Below are positions 36,401 to 47,700 of a stretch of DNA of 64,000 bases, piece by piece. Source of the stretch: Hydractinia symbiolongicarpus. Its lineage: Eukaryota > Cnidaria > Hydrozoa > Anthoathecata > Hydractiniidae. Position 1 is the first letter of the stretch; each line of letters begins with the position of its first letter. Below the pieces are notes generated by a model. That model searched no databases and was not told the origin of the DNA. It saw only the letters and a program-made list of their open reading frames with translations. Location: assembly GCF_029227915.1 (NCBI RefSeq), contig NC_079878.1, forward strand, positions 26,437,501 to 26,501,500, read 5' to 3'. The position numbers were made by a program, and so were the translations under genes.

Positions 36401-39400
36401 TTTCTTTAGAATCAGACTCGTCGTTCAAGTTTGAATCATTGTAGCCTTCAGATTCATCTTTCTGCCTACTATCACCTCTAGACTTTTTGTTTTCATAAGG
36501 TTTCGCTATATATCCATGCAACCCTGATGGATGCTCTCCCTTACACACACTACAAGTTCGTCTTTTGCTACAGTTCTTTGCTGAATGCGCTAAGCTTGAT
36601 GGTTGATAACATAAAAAGCAAAGTCTACTTTTAAATAGAAACCTTCTTCTTTCATCTACTGTTTTTCTTAAGTATGTAACACAATCATCAAGGTCATGAT
36701 CCAGTGAACATAATTGACAAGTACTTTTGGTTGCTGAAGAACGAAATACCTTCTTTTCTTTCTTAGATGTTCTCTCAGACGATGTCTGTATCTCTAGGTT
36801 TGCCTCCCTTGAATATAGTGGGTCAGAAATGAGATCAACTTCTTGTTGTAACAACTGCATAAAATTTTTTAATTTTGCTTCTTCGCCAGTAGCTTTTCTC
36901 ACTTTTAGAGCCTGTCTGTTCCATCTGTCTTGCAAGTAGATAGGTAACTTTGAATGTAAAATCTGAATCAAGTCTGGACTATCATACCAACTATTGCCAC
37001 TGTAAGTCATTGTAGCCTTGAACTTTACTAAGAAGGTGTAGAATCTGCTAAAACTGGATGAGTCGTTAGGTTTTAACTTTGGCCAGGATTTAATTTGCTT
37101 TCTGTATGCACTCATTATCTTATATGGATCTCCATATCTTTCTGCTAGTAGTGATTTGGCTTGTTTATAGCAAACGTTTATAGGCAAATAGATACAACTA
37201 CTGACCAAGTCTTTTGGTTCACCTGATAAGTATTTCAACAGTCTTGTGAGTCTGCCTCTTTCTTCTTGTATTTTAGTCTCAACGGCTTCAACAAAGGTTG
37301 TAATGAAAAACATATACTCTAATGGATCGCCAGTAAAGATATCCAACTCTACATTGGGAGCTTGCAAACGACTTACTAAATCCGTCAACTGATTAACTTG
37401 CCCAAACATATTGTTTTGTTTCCCTTCTTGAAATAACTCTACTTTTTCACTTCTGTTGCCTTGTGGTATATGCTGACTAAATTGATCCCAGTCTTCTAAA
37501 CTATCTTGTTGTTGGTTGATGCTTTGAACATAGTCACTAACTGTTTTCATCTTATCTACTGGAATGTCAGGTAATCCAATTTTTTCTACTTTTGTTTCTT
37601 CTAATTCCGTTTCTTCTGAGTATATCTTCAACTTAGCAGATGCTTTTGCCATGTCAAGCTGAACTTGTATTTGCTTCTTTGTTAGTTCTGCCTCTTGCTC
37701 TTTCTGTAAAAAGGCGGCTTCAATTTTTAACTCAGCAATCCTAGCTTTTTCTTCTTTTACTTTAAGTTCAATGGATCTTTTAGTTGATGATGATCTCATA
37801 CTGCCGCAAGAACTTTTCTTTGATGAAGATTTTTGACTGGGAGCTTCCACAAGATGTTCTTCATCCATCCAACTATATACTCTTCTTCGTAGCGCATTCA
37901 TTTTTCTATCAACCTCATCGACAGTCCTATCGTCAGAAACTCTACCTTCCTGTTTCACCAGTATCAAACATTTTGCATGGGTGCTCATAAAATTCTCAAA
38001 AAGCTTATTTAGAGAATTAAACTTGTCCGTAAACAATTTCTTATTTCCATCCGATCTCACAAGTGCTTCTAACTCACTTATCTGGAGTCTAATGGACTTC
38101 TCCTGGCTTTTTCTCTTTTCCTGGAGTAAGCCAATCTCATACTGTCTACCCTTTTCGGTTGACTTTCGAGACCTTTTGGGAGTCAGAACTTCATATGACA
38201 TGCTTGCACAAACTATGTCTCCGTTGTCTGACTAAATATAGTGGTTTACTATTAGTGTCGCACACACACAAGTCGACACTATTTGTTAGGGTTCAAACGG
38301 ATACGAATTTAATGCCACAAACGATAGGTTTTAATCCATAAACGCTAAATAAAATACAAAAACTTTAGTTTAAAAAATACAAAAAGAGCAAATAATAAAA
38401 GAAAGCAAACAAGAACGCACGAAAAAAATAGATATAGAAACATAAAAACAAAACAAAATATCTTACTAAACCACTTTCACTAAACCACCACCAAACAACA
38501 TCACACGCAAGCAATACACACATACTAAGTAAAAATACACACATGAATCCACTACATGCTAAAAATGTAAAACGCAACAAACTAATAATACAAAAAACAA
38601 AAGAACTTTACGAGTAACACAATGGGCCGTTAACAGACATAAGAACAGAGGAACAAGACAGTAATAACCTACATAAAATACTAACATGTAACATAAAGTT
38701 AAGGACGTGAAACATTTAACATAAAACTTAAGGCTATGAACACACAACAAAAAATAAAACTATACACACACTTCAATATAAACACGATCTTAAGGGATGC
38801 CTAAACGCTGGCATTGCTGTGCCTCAGCAGCAGCAACACAATGTGACTAATCGCTTCAGAGGACATTTTGATTTATCTGTGAGTTGTTTACCAAGCTTGG
38901 GCAATTCTTACTTTGGTAAAAACTTTGTAAAACACTAATGTTTATTAGGGTAAGTGAAAACACTCGCTGGAATATTCCGGATGAAAAGGGCTTTACCTGA
39001 TAATAATCATGTGGGCAGAGAACAATAGAATTAGCCAATCAAAAAGCGCGACCAGATTTTGGCCGCAGAAAAATTGTTCGAGACCCAGCAAAATTTTTAA
39101 CTACTCCGATTTCCCGGTGGTAAGAAAAATTACGCTGGGTCTCCTGGCTAGAACAAAGTGTCTGTTTTTTAAAATTCTTTTTTTGGCAAGTCAATGTAAA
39201 GCAGTTTCTTTGAGTTGTTTTGTTTCTAAAAAGGATACATACCACAAAGTGTATATAATGCAAACCAGAATTTTTGTATTATCAGGACCAGGAAATTAGT
39301 CATAATTATGATGTCATTTCTGATCCCTATGACATTATCAAATTTTTTTTTTGCCTGGAATGAGTTTATACTATGACATTCTAGAACTGTGAATGTGTCA

Positions 39401-41858
39401 AAAAATAACAGGGGTATTTATTATGATTAGGAAAATCGGAGGATAATCAGGGAATTTGTTTTCAAGTTTTTCCTTTCCTGAAGGTCAGTACGATTTATGC
39501 TGAAACAAAATTACCATTTATAGCATGTACACCCTAAGGAAGAGATTTATTACAGGATGTTTAAGAGACACTGGTATATTTTTAATGTTGCAAATCACAT
39601 GTACCCTAGGTTAAAGAGAATGATAATCAGCATAAAAATAGAAGGAACTGAAACCATAACTTCACGGCTGTCATATAATTTTAGTATTCTTAATTAATAA
39701 CAGATCCTTTTTATTTAATAATGCATTATAATTTTTAGCTGGTTTGCAATATGACGTTCATCAGCACAAGCTTAAAAGTAAAGTATACACAGCTGGCCTT
39801 CATGCTGGCCCACCAGGATACAAATTCATTAAATTTCCACGTGTTTACCGCACCATTTCTTTTCCTGAAGTGCAATGCTTAAATAAAGATGGTTTGACAA
39901 TAGAATTGAGTGTGCAGTTTCAGTACTTAGCCAGTTTAAAAGACGAAGATTTAAAGGGGATTATTATGGAATTCAAAGATCATGACAACTACAAGGAGGT
40001 TGTGCAGTAAGTTGTTAATTCATTTATTTTTTGCTTGTTTACTTATTTGTTTAAAATTATGTGTGGTATGCAACATAGGCTTATTGTAAAAATGGTGAAA
40101 ACTAAATATGATAATTTATTTCTGTTTTTCTTTTTAATATGTATCACAATTTGACTTTAGAGATGCAGCACAAGAAGTGATCCACAACACCTGCAGTGAG
40201 TTTAATGTGACAGAATTTCAAACTTCACGGGTTGAATTTCAAAACAAAATTTTGTCATCTTTGCAAGCCAGATTACTGTCTGATTTCAAAACAACAGTTC
40301 GTGATGTGCAGGTATAAAACTGGGCATTTGATCAACTCTGTATACCACTTGTCTGTATGACTGAAAAACATCCCCTTCTTGCTTTATATTATGTATAAGT
40401 CAAAGTACCACACAGTTTGTTGAATTGTACAGGGACAAAACTTTCACCTTTAGCCTGAATATTTTTTATTAACTTTCCAACAATCTAGCTGTAAATCTAT
40501 AATGCCTATTTTCTTTTTATAAGCAAAAATGATTTTCAGTGAATTTCTACCAGTTTATATATTTACATTTTTACAATTTTTCAATTTTTCCAATGATTGG
40601 TTTGTTCTAGCTTACTGTAAATGACAGGAGAAGTGCCAGTAAAGAAACACGTGTAATAAAATCCAAATTAATTTTACTTTTGACTTTAAAATGTTTGTTT
40701 ACATCCCTTTTATCTTTTTCCATAAGCACTCTTCTTATGACACAAGTGAGGCGGGTTTTTAGAATAGAGCTTGTTTAATGCTTGAAAACAACATGTAGCT
40801 GTTGAGCAGTCTGGTACATAAAAATGCTCTGACTGAAATTCTAAAAATATGATCCTTGTGAAAAACTTACAGCTAAACTTAAACTATCCATATTTTAGGT
40901 GAGTAACATCAAACGCCCTTCAGCATATGAAAAAGTTGTGAGAGATAAAGAAGCTGCGAAACAAAATATTGCTGTAGCTGAACAAGAAAGACCAAGAATT
41001 CTTACTGCTGCTAATACTAAGTTGAAAGAAGCACAAACGCAAGCTAACATTACTCTTAACAAGGTACGATCTTTAAATACGACAAAGCAGAAGTTAAAAC
41101 CAATTTGATCACTAATTGAGGTGTTCATTTAGCAAATTCCAAATATTTTTGTGGATAGGGAGTCTTTTTTCCTGACAATTTAGTGTATGTATTTCTGTTA
41201 ATTCGTCCTTTCAAAAAAAAAACTATTTTTTTGCTAAGTTATATCAAATTTTTTTTTATTCTTTTGTTTCAAGATGTACAAAATGACGATACGTGCTTCA
41301 TTTTTTGTCGAAAATTTGTGTTGAATGTTTTCACACTACTGCATATCTGCAGTCGCATGTTGCAGTCAACGTTCGCTATCTCGATCAACCAATTATTTGG
41401 TATAGCGAAATTTTGACATAACTAGCAGGTCCTAGGGACCCTGGAGTAACTTTTGTAGGGGCTTATGGGTGACGACTGAAGAAGCTCTGCGGTGAATACT
41501 AATTGGGCTCAAGGGTAACTACGAAAGGGGCCTTGGTGTTACCATTGAAGGGGCTTTGGGTTGACCACCTAGATGACTGCTGTTTGAGCCCTAATTTTTA
41601 GTTCGAACCTTCAACCGTATATTACTTCGATTATAGGCTCATACTGATGCTCGTATCGCGATAACCAAAGCTAATGCTGAAGCAGAAGCGATACAAAACG
41701 CTTACGAGACGGAAGCCAAAACATACGCGAGCATAATGATTGTGCAGAACCTGACAGTGAACGGTTTGCTTTCGTACTTATCCACGAGAGCTGTTCAAAC
41801 AGCGAAGAAAGACGTTTTTGTAAATATCGATGCTCCTGCGAAGACCAGTTTTCCGTGA
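27484..41858 (+). CDS. SPFH-D: divergent SPFH/band 7 membrane protein (five exons)
   Basis: Exons 27484-27586, 39739-40006, 40161-40311, 40899-41063 and 41637-41858 encode 302 residues. A membrane segment at about residues 8-25 leads into LKKLSTEE. A canonical SPFH core follows (GLTIELSVQFQYLASLKDEDL; VRDVQVSNIKRPSAYEKVVR), then a long Ala/Glu-rich helix. The six-Cys insert of SPFH-A, B and C is missing and intron positions differ, so this is an older branch. Exon 1 fits only if intron 1 starts with GC (GAAG|GCAGGT): a GT donor four bases on would shift the frame into an early stop. Intron 1 is about 12.15 kb and filled with mobile elements. Exon 1 is the least certain part; the other exons are strong. 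Confidence 0.82.
27837..28456. mobile_element. PIF/Harbinger-like MITE in SPFH-D intron 1
   Basis: 620 bp bounded by perfect inverted repeats GGGATGACTCACAAAT and flanked on both sides by TTA (27834-27836 and 28457-28459), the target preference of PIF/Harbinger. The interior has repeated GGGAAACCGTT-like motifs in both orientations. No transposase is encoded. Confidence 0.8.
28529..29778 (+). mobile_element. Non-LTR retrotransposon copy, 5'-truncated
   Basis: Covers the 3' half of a LINE ORF and the 3' end, finishing in a (GAT)n tail. The first bases (TTGATAGAGTGCCAC) are also present 28-29 bp upstream after a duplicated TTTAATATTAAT, a short junction duplication probably made during insertion. 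It lies in SPFH-D intron 1 in the sense orientation. The copies at 18970, 33310 and 58441 belong to the same family. Confidence 0.93.
28538..29752 (+). pseudogene. LINE reverse transcriptase remnant with internal stop
   Basis: The frame begins within the RT domain, before HQGSVLSPLLFILVLEAL and the catalytic YADD motif (LLYADDLVLIAES). It then carries a Cys/His finger-like insert (C-x2-C ... C-x2-C-x4-H-x2-C ... C-x2-C) and a C-terminal region ending GRPRKTWQEVIRTDL and THASMEN. One TAG stop at 29366-29368, where the copy at 33336-34925 has CAG, splits it. The 5' half (endonuclease and early RT) is absent, so it cannot move by itself. Confidence 0.92.
29779..30246. other. SPFH-D intron 1 spacer
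   Basis: Between the LINE copy and the BEL/Pao element; AT-rich, with no gene or further element recognised. Confidence 0.5.
30252..30840 (-). repeat. BEL/Pao 3' LTR
   Basis: Left copy on the plus strand, 3' LTR in the element's own orientation. Same length as its partner, with differences such as CACCAGTCGAC here versus CACAAGTCGAC there. Confidence 0.95.
33310..35270 (-). mobile_element. LINE copy nested in the BEL/Pao RT region
   Basis: 1961 bp with (GAT)n tail at its 3' end (low coordinates) and a 5-bp target duplication read on the plus strand as CATCT (33305-33309 and 35271-35275). The BEL reading frame continues in phase across the duplicated site, confirming insertion into an existing BEL copy. 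It is the longest copy of this family in the window. Confidence 0.93.
33336..35273 (-). pseudogene. LINE ORF2-like reverse transcriptase, one internal stop
   Basis: A single frame open from the truncation point to 33336, except for one TAG at 34968-34970. The part after the stop contains RT fingers/palm (AFVDLEKAFDRVP, HQGSVLSPLLFIL, YADD). A Cys/His-rich finger insert (CGVCTKG ... CQTCKHWVHKKC ... CKRC) and the C-terminal region (ETWAVKQEDLDRLERND, GRPRKTW) follow. The endonuclease is missing. The clade cannot be fixed by eye. Confidence 0.9.
38250..38838 (-). repeat. BEL/Pao 5' LTR
   Basis: 5' LTR in element orientation; gag begins about 50 bp inside it. Should carry the element's promoter. 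Flanked on the right by the CAATG duplication. Confidence 0.95.
38844..39738. other. End of SPFH-D intron 1: dispersed repeats
   Basis: 39082-39142 has 10-bp inverted ends GAGACCCAGC / GCTGGGTCTC around a body also found, inverted, near 52716-52765. 39150-39300 resembles 12839-13015. No coding exon is visible in this stretch. Confidence 0.6.
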
Positions 41859-43545
41859 TAAATTAATGTCGTGTGTCATTGGTTAATACGGAAAATGAAA
41901 ATTGCCAATAGCGCCATTTATTTTGTTGTATTTCTTTCTTCGTTTGAATCGTTCCATTATTTTTCTACAGACAGCAGACTTTTCAGTGTGTCTAAGGAAA
42001 AACATTAAAAACGTTAAACTTCAAAAAACATCTCTGTCCTACGTTGGCACCCTTTCTCATAGTAACTTGTTGCTTACAACAAACTTTTAATGCTACCCTA
42101 CCCATGAGTTTAAATTTTTAACAAAACTAATAAGATTTTTTTTGACATTCGCATTGATTGTGTCGAGGTATTTTTCACGTTGTTTTTTAAGTGGTAAAAT
42201 AAGCATTTTTTCATTGTTTTTTACCAATAATTACGCTGCTGCCAAGTTTTATGTCATTTTTTGTGCGACCACGATTGTTCAATTTTTTTTCTTTTTATGT
42301 TATTAAAACTTGTTTAAAAAAATCGTATCAGGGTGGTGTGGTGATTTTGTCAGGACAATATCACGAACTTCATCAGATCAATTCATCTATTTTAATGTAC
42401 TTGTTTTTCCATTTTTTTAATGTTTTTATTTGTATATATATATAAATTTATTTACCTAAAGTTCGACAATTTTTTAAATTATTTTTTTTCATAAAAATGT
42501 TCATTGTGTTATGTTCTATGTTTGGTTCTGCGGTGTAAGTCTGTGTTTTGTACTGTGTGTTACGTGTTGGCATATAAACATGTATTTTTGATCTACAGTT
42601 AGTTTATGTTGAACATATTAGCTTCAAAATACGTTGATTTTTGAGTTAGCATGATCAACCAAACAGAAACGTATTATTATTTTCCCTTATGAATGTTTGT
42701 TACCAAACTGAACTCGTGTTACGTTTATGTAAAAAAATTCCAGAAATATTTGCTGGCCGCACGAAGATAGACTCCTTTATTCAATATGGGTCCCTTCTTT
42801 CACAAGAGGTTCCTTCTTGTAATATACATTATTGGCGTTACTCTGTGTTACAGAAATACAGACAATTTCAAGCGTGGATGGAATACCCAGGGTATGTTTT
42901 TGCCTATGGTATTGCTCAAACAGTGTTCTGTTATTTGTAAAATAATTCAATTTTTAGTTGCTCCGCAAATCTCGAAATGACTATCAAATGTTAAACATTT
43001 TCTCAGTGTGTGTTTTTTATAAACGTGAGCCAGTTTTTTGTTGTTTGTTAAGTTGATAACATGCAAATAATAAAATACGTTATTTGGCTTTGATTTATTC
43101 AACACACATAATGTACTATAACTAGTGACATCTAGCCAAAGTAAAAATTTTACCCGTTTTATATAAACCAACAAAATTAAAGTGCCGCAAAAAATGTTTT
43201 TAAATCTTTTCTAGACAATATGCAATAATATGCGGCGGGCTATGACAGCAACGGGAATCACTCGTGAACAATGAGTATGGTCACGTGATATGGTTGGGAG
43301 TGTGAAATCAAAAATGGCAGCACGCTGTACGCAAAACACCAAACGGAACAATAATATCATTGAAGGACTTTATTTGATGAGCGGTGACACAAAAACAATT
43401 ATCAGTGTACTATAAATTTGCTTGCGATATATGTTTGAGGTAATTCAGCACCCAAATAATTGTTAGTTTTTTTGAAATATATTATATTTCAACCACAGCC
43501 AGAAAAGAAGAAAACACAGGAATTTTGCAAATGTAAGACATGACA
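41859..43545. other. Intergenic after SPFH-D
   Basis: No gene is recognised. 42505-42620 matches a dispersed repeat also at 12540-12665. Several short open frames show no family resemblance. Confidence 0.5.
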
Positions 43546-44589
43546 CAACCTCGTCCCCAGGGCATCTTGTATCTTTTCTGACCCCGGGACGGCGATACGA
43601 ACATATGTCAAATAATTCTTGCGTCATACAAAACATTTTGGCGTATTAAAATGGCGGAGGAGGTGTATCAGCAGTATCAAGTTTTTTTCAAAGTGAAAAA
43701 TGTGAGCTTGTCGAGTAAAAAATAAAAAAGCTGCAAGGCGTTTTAAAAACATGTCATTAAGAAAAGAAAAAGCAGAATTTATCAGTAATGGGTGGCTTTT
43801 TGAAAATGTTGAGGCCACAAGTGTAAAAGAAAAAAATACTTCTGAAGTAAATACTTTTCTGAAGCCTTTTTCACCCAATATAACTGCAAGCAGTGAGTCC
43901 ACCATATATGAATTCAGTTTCAGTTAAGTATTGTTTAAATACAGCAAAATCTTTGTCATCATATAAAAGCAGTAATGCGGACACAGATATGAACTCACGG
44001 TAAATGAGAATAAAGTTCAGCCAAAATGAATAAAAAATGTAAATGTTAATATGAGGTTAAATTTCTGCCTAGCTACTTTCAGTCAGGCACCTAGAATGAC
44101 ACGAACATTTGAAAATTATGTAGCCATATTTGCACCTTAGAGAACCAACGAAATGTTCAGATGGGCAAATCATTTACTAATTTCCAAGTTTCCCCTAGCT
44201 ACAAGTTTTGCAACCTAGTCAACCAATTCAGTGAAATACACATAACTAAATTCCTTGAATTTCTTCAAGTAAACAGCAGCCTAAATAACATTATTGTATA
44301 TTTATACATTTACACAAAACAATCAAGGGCAATATGCGAGAAGTTTGTGTGTTGCGATGAGAGGAATCAAAACAAACTCGCCGCACGTATCTGTGACGTA
44401 AAACGCCGATTTCGCTTAGCTCTGCAGGGTTATATATAAAACCTTGGTACATTGAGACAAATCTCATTAAATATTACACACATAAATACTGTGTATTGGA
44501 GGGTCACGTGAAGAGGCCTCCTCCAGGGCCATGTTCGTATCGCCGTCCCGGGGTCAGAAAAGATACAAGATGCCCTGGGGACGAGGTTG
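43546..44589. mobile_element. MULE-like TIR element, 59-bp perfect ends, 9-bp target duplication
   Basis: Ends 43546-43604 and 44531-44589 are perfect 59-bp inverted repeats beginning CAACCTCGTCCCCAGGGC. The direct repeat GACATGACA flanks them (43537-43545 and 44590-44598). Nine-base target duplications are typical of Mutator-like elements. The interior has no recognisable transposase; short frames such as 44161-44439 resemble nothing I know. Confidence 0.88.
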
Positions 44590-45961
44590 GACATGACAAT
44601 AAATCGCACAAAATTTCGCGAAGATTTATTTTGGCAGAATTTGTAGGTTTTGTAATGCACATCTAATAATTCATAATTTTGTAATAAGTGCAAGAAGAAC
44701 GATACAACGCCTTTAACTGACTTACTAAGTGGGGAGGGGAGGATTGGGGGGGGGGGGGGGGGCGGGATTTCGTCAATTAAGGGCCGATTAAAAATTTTTG
44801 GCCGATACATAATTTCGACCATTCAACAAAAGTACCGTTGTTTTTGCCTCGTGAAAGCAATACATAAAAAATGGCACTAAAGCTGCACACCAAAGTTCAA
44901 CTCCATACAAAAACCCCGAAGAATATCGGGGAAAATATCGCGGTCTAACCGACAACTTCTCTAGCATAGTTTTTGTCTCGCAAAGGTTTTAGTCACAAAA
45001 CTTGCTCCCAACAACAACCTCGATCCCAGGGCACGCAGTATTTTTATAAAAAAAGATAAAACACGTACTAGATCGATATTGTTCTGAGAATGACACAACC
45101 CAAATTTAAAGAGGAATTCAAAAGTAGTAGGCGTTTATTTGAAGCACATTGTAAGCACTTTTCTTTCTTATGTAACTTTAAACCGTATTTCTAAAAACCA
45201 ACGAAACAGAAAACAAAGATGGAGAACTTGTTACGTAACCTAACTGGATTTAGATCGTAAGGTTGTAAATAAGGCCTAGTGTACACCACGTGGCACAAAG
45301 TATAAAGAACAGCGAGAAGCAAAGCAAGGTTTTTTTATTAGTGGCAGGACTTAAAAGAACATATTTGCACTGCGGTTGTATTTTCTTTAAACACAGTATA
45401 AATTTATAATGCATAAACGACATTAAAAAAAAGTCGCCATTGGTAATTTAATTGGTTTACCCATCATCTATAAATCCGAGTAATGGACTCATCCTCGTTA
45501 GAAACAAACTTGAAAATAAACTTTCTATTTTCTTTAACTGTTAATTTGTGACTGTACTTCTTTTCCCGGAAGTCAGGAGTCAGAATAAAACTTAAAAATC
45601 GATTTAAAATATAAAAAAAACGAAGAAAAACATAAGGGTCATTTGTCAAGAACTTTCTATTCTTTTTACGATGCTACCTTGAGATCAAAACGAGAAAGAA
45701 CTTTTCCATTTCTATTTTAAAAAAAAGTTCTTATGTTCCATTTTATCTCGCGCACAGTATTTTTTTTTTTTTTTTTGCTTTATCGTTTTCCTAGCAAGTG
45801 TGAACCATGCTTAAAACACACGTAAAAGTAAAAACAATGTTTATGCACCTTTAAATTCAAACAAATAAATAACAAAATATCAAGTTATATAACTTAATTG
45901 TAACATTTAAATAACGCGCTTCTGGTCATTGTCACTCCATCTTAAAATCATTTTTGCAAGC
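44590..45961. other. Intergenic, poly-G tract, no gene
   Basis: Includes a G homopolymer of about 18 bases near 44745-44762. A CAACCTCGATCCCAGG terminus-like motif near 45016 has no clear partner. The last 60 bp should be the lipocalin promoter or 5' UTR. Confidence 0.5.
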
Positions 45962-47700
45962 ATGAAGACGATCGTTTTTTGTGTGGTGTTCCTCTATGGA
46001 GCGAATGGGTTTCTTTTCCCGAAAGTTAAGACTGTAGACAAGCTGGATTTAAATAAATATCTTGGTAGATGGTATGAGGTAAATATGAAAACTTTAGTTT
46101 GATCATCTTTTGTTGACAAATGCGTATAATTCCAATTATTTGAAAACGTTCTGTTTTCAAACAATAAGCGCACCCTAAATGTGGGTGTCGCGCCGGTTCG
46201 TCTATTCTTTATCTACCGCATTTTGTGTTTCCCTAACATGCATTCACTTGCGGACAGACAGACGGACAGAATGCGGTCATAATTAACATAGAGATGTTGT
46301 CCATTAATAATTTAATTATTTATTAATTTAGGTCTACAGTAGTTTGATACAAAGACAAACATTTCAAAGAAATTCTGTTTGTACTACCGCCACATGTAGG
46401 TTTGACCTGTTTTTCGTATTGCTGTTCTGTTGCTATTAATAATATCACAACCTCGTCCCCAGTGTCTTGTGGCCCCTGAGCCGTTACCAACTTTATCAAC
46501 AAGGCAAAATGCTCTGAAAACGAGGTTGATAGTATCAGACATTTTAACATAAAAACATTCGCGTTGATAGCGTGACGGCGGGAAATCCAGACGGAAACTT
46601 TATTTACGGAAACCGAAATATAACAATACGAATAAAGTTTAATTAATAATGTTTTGTTATTGTAGATAAGTTGAAATCTGATGGAAATGTCAACGTCTTT
46701 AATGCAGGAATCACCAAAACAGCAAAAGGAGCTCCCTTCAATGCTACGGGAACCGCTGTCCCTGTGAAAGGTGAAGCAGGAAAGTTTATCGTTAACTTTG
46801 ATGTGGCTCCTTTCAAAACAACAAGTCCTAACTGTAAGTTATAATTATAATCAACATTTCTTTAGTTTAAACTTTAGACCAAGATGCAACCAGATTAAAA
46901 TAGAACTTGATCAGACAAACTATTATCTGCTGACATGACAATCTGGTACAACAATGACGCATAATTATGCAAGTGTAATTGTGCGCATGCGTAATTTATG
47001 TTTCTGACCTACTCATAACATCTTTAAAAACAAAGCGAGTGTCATATTTGTAACGTGTAATTCTTGCTTCGACTTACACTTTCATACACGTCTTTTGTTA
47101 TATATCCATGTTTCCATCCTGCTGAAATACTTGATTATTCAGAGCAGGTGCTCTTTACTTCGCGTGCATAGCTTCAGTGGCAAGTATGACTTCTCAGCAC
47201 TTGTTGTTTTTAAACTATTCTAGCCACAGTTTTCTGTGGTCTAACGACATGGTTAAACGGGACTCCTTCACTTTAATTTATATCATTTTGGCCGGTATTA
47301 CAACGTTTGATTGAGTGACCTTACAACTTGGTTCCTAGAGCGTTTTTAACGGCTATGATATACTTATGGTAAGGCTACTGATCGCACACGTAGGAAAGAC
47401 CTGGAATGAAGTTGTTGTATTACATTCGTGTATCATACGTGTAGAGTAACTATTTTTACCTTAGATTTGGTGATCAAATTGGGTCCAGAAACTCACGGTA
47501 AAGATGGTTTGTACGAATACACCGTAATTTCGACACCTAGAAAAGCACTTGTGTGGGTGCTTGCACGAAATGCGAAACAATTCAAAGCGAAGTACGATGC
47601 AGAAGTCCGGCAATATCTCGAGAAAAACGGCTTTACATGGTTTTGGAACAAACCGCACCCCACATATCAAGGAGATGATTGCGTGTATCCGCCGATGTAA
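45962..47700 (+). CDS. Secreted lipocalin, apolipoprotein D/Blc-like (four exons)
   Basis: Exons 45962-46078, 46332-46395, 46666-46833 and 47465-47700 encode 194 residues. A signal peptide occupies about residues 1-16. The lipocalin GxW signature follows as LGRWYE at the end of exon 1. Exon 2 gives VYSSLIQRQTFQR, and exons 2-3 give CTTATYKLKSDGNVNVFNAG, the usual second-strand block. Exon 4 carries EYTVISTPRKALVWVLAR, the third conserved strand, and an FTWFW-rich C-terminus. Cysteines at the ends of the barrel could form disulphides. The family binds small hydrophobic ligands; the ligand here is unknown. Splice phases are consistent throughout, so it looks functional. An 81-bp MITE lies in intron 2. 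Confidence 0.93.
46448..46528. mobile_element. 81-bp MITE in lipocalin intron 2, same TIR family as 43546-44589
   Basis: Ends CAACCTCGTCCCCAG and, inverted, CAACCTCGTTTTCAG. The flanks are 9-bp direct repeats with one mismatch, ATAATATCA (46439-46447) and ATAGTATCA (46529-46537). Confidence 0.8.

Larger units (their letters stand above)
31013..38201 (-). pseudogene. BEL/Pao gag-pol, broken
   Basis: One original polyprotein frame, now disrupted. From 38201 the intact 920-codon part holds a coiled-coil gag region, a DUF1759-like capsid region (from about residue 280), Cys/His zinc knuckles (about 493-560), an aspartic protease with DNGS in place of the usual DTG/DSG (about 642) and the start of RT. 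A one-base frameshift near 35465-35485 and the LINE at 33310-35270 break RT. A TGA stop lies near 33170. RNase H (32397 onward) and integrase follow in pieces: a zinc-binding region, a DDE core with CGVDLFGPF and CDNGSNFVG, and a C-terminal part to 31013. Frame changes lie near 32395, 31780 and 31450. It is not functional as it stands. Confidence 0.92.
30252..38838 (-). mobile_element. BEL/Pao LTR retrotransposon, complete with both LTRs, in SPFH-D intron 1
   Basis: Two 589-bp LTRs (30252-30840 and 38250-38838) enclose gag-pol on the minus strand. The 5-bp target duplication CAATG occurs at 30247-30251 and 38839-38843. In coding orientation the LTR starts TGTTGCTGCTGC, and a purine-rich tract (CTTGAGGGGAGCCA) abuts the 3' LTR. 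The LTRs differ at roughly a dozen positions by eye, about 2 percent, so insertion is not ancient. A LINE copy at 33310-35270 interrupts the RT region. The element lies antisense to its host gene. Confidence 0.95.

Noticed and set aside
42689-42940. 83-codon frame as a gene
   Set aside because: No domain, no splice partners and an ordinary base composition for noncoding sequence here.
44161-44439. 92-codon frame inside the MULE-like element as a transposase
   Set aside because: Too short, no catalytic motif, and without resemblance to any transposase.
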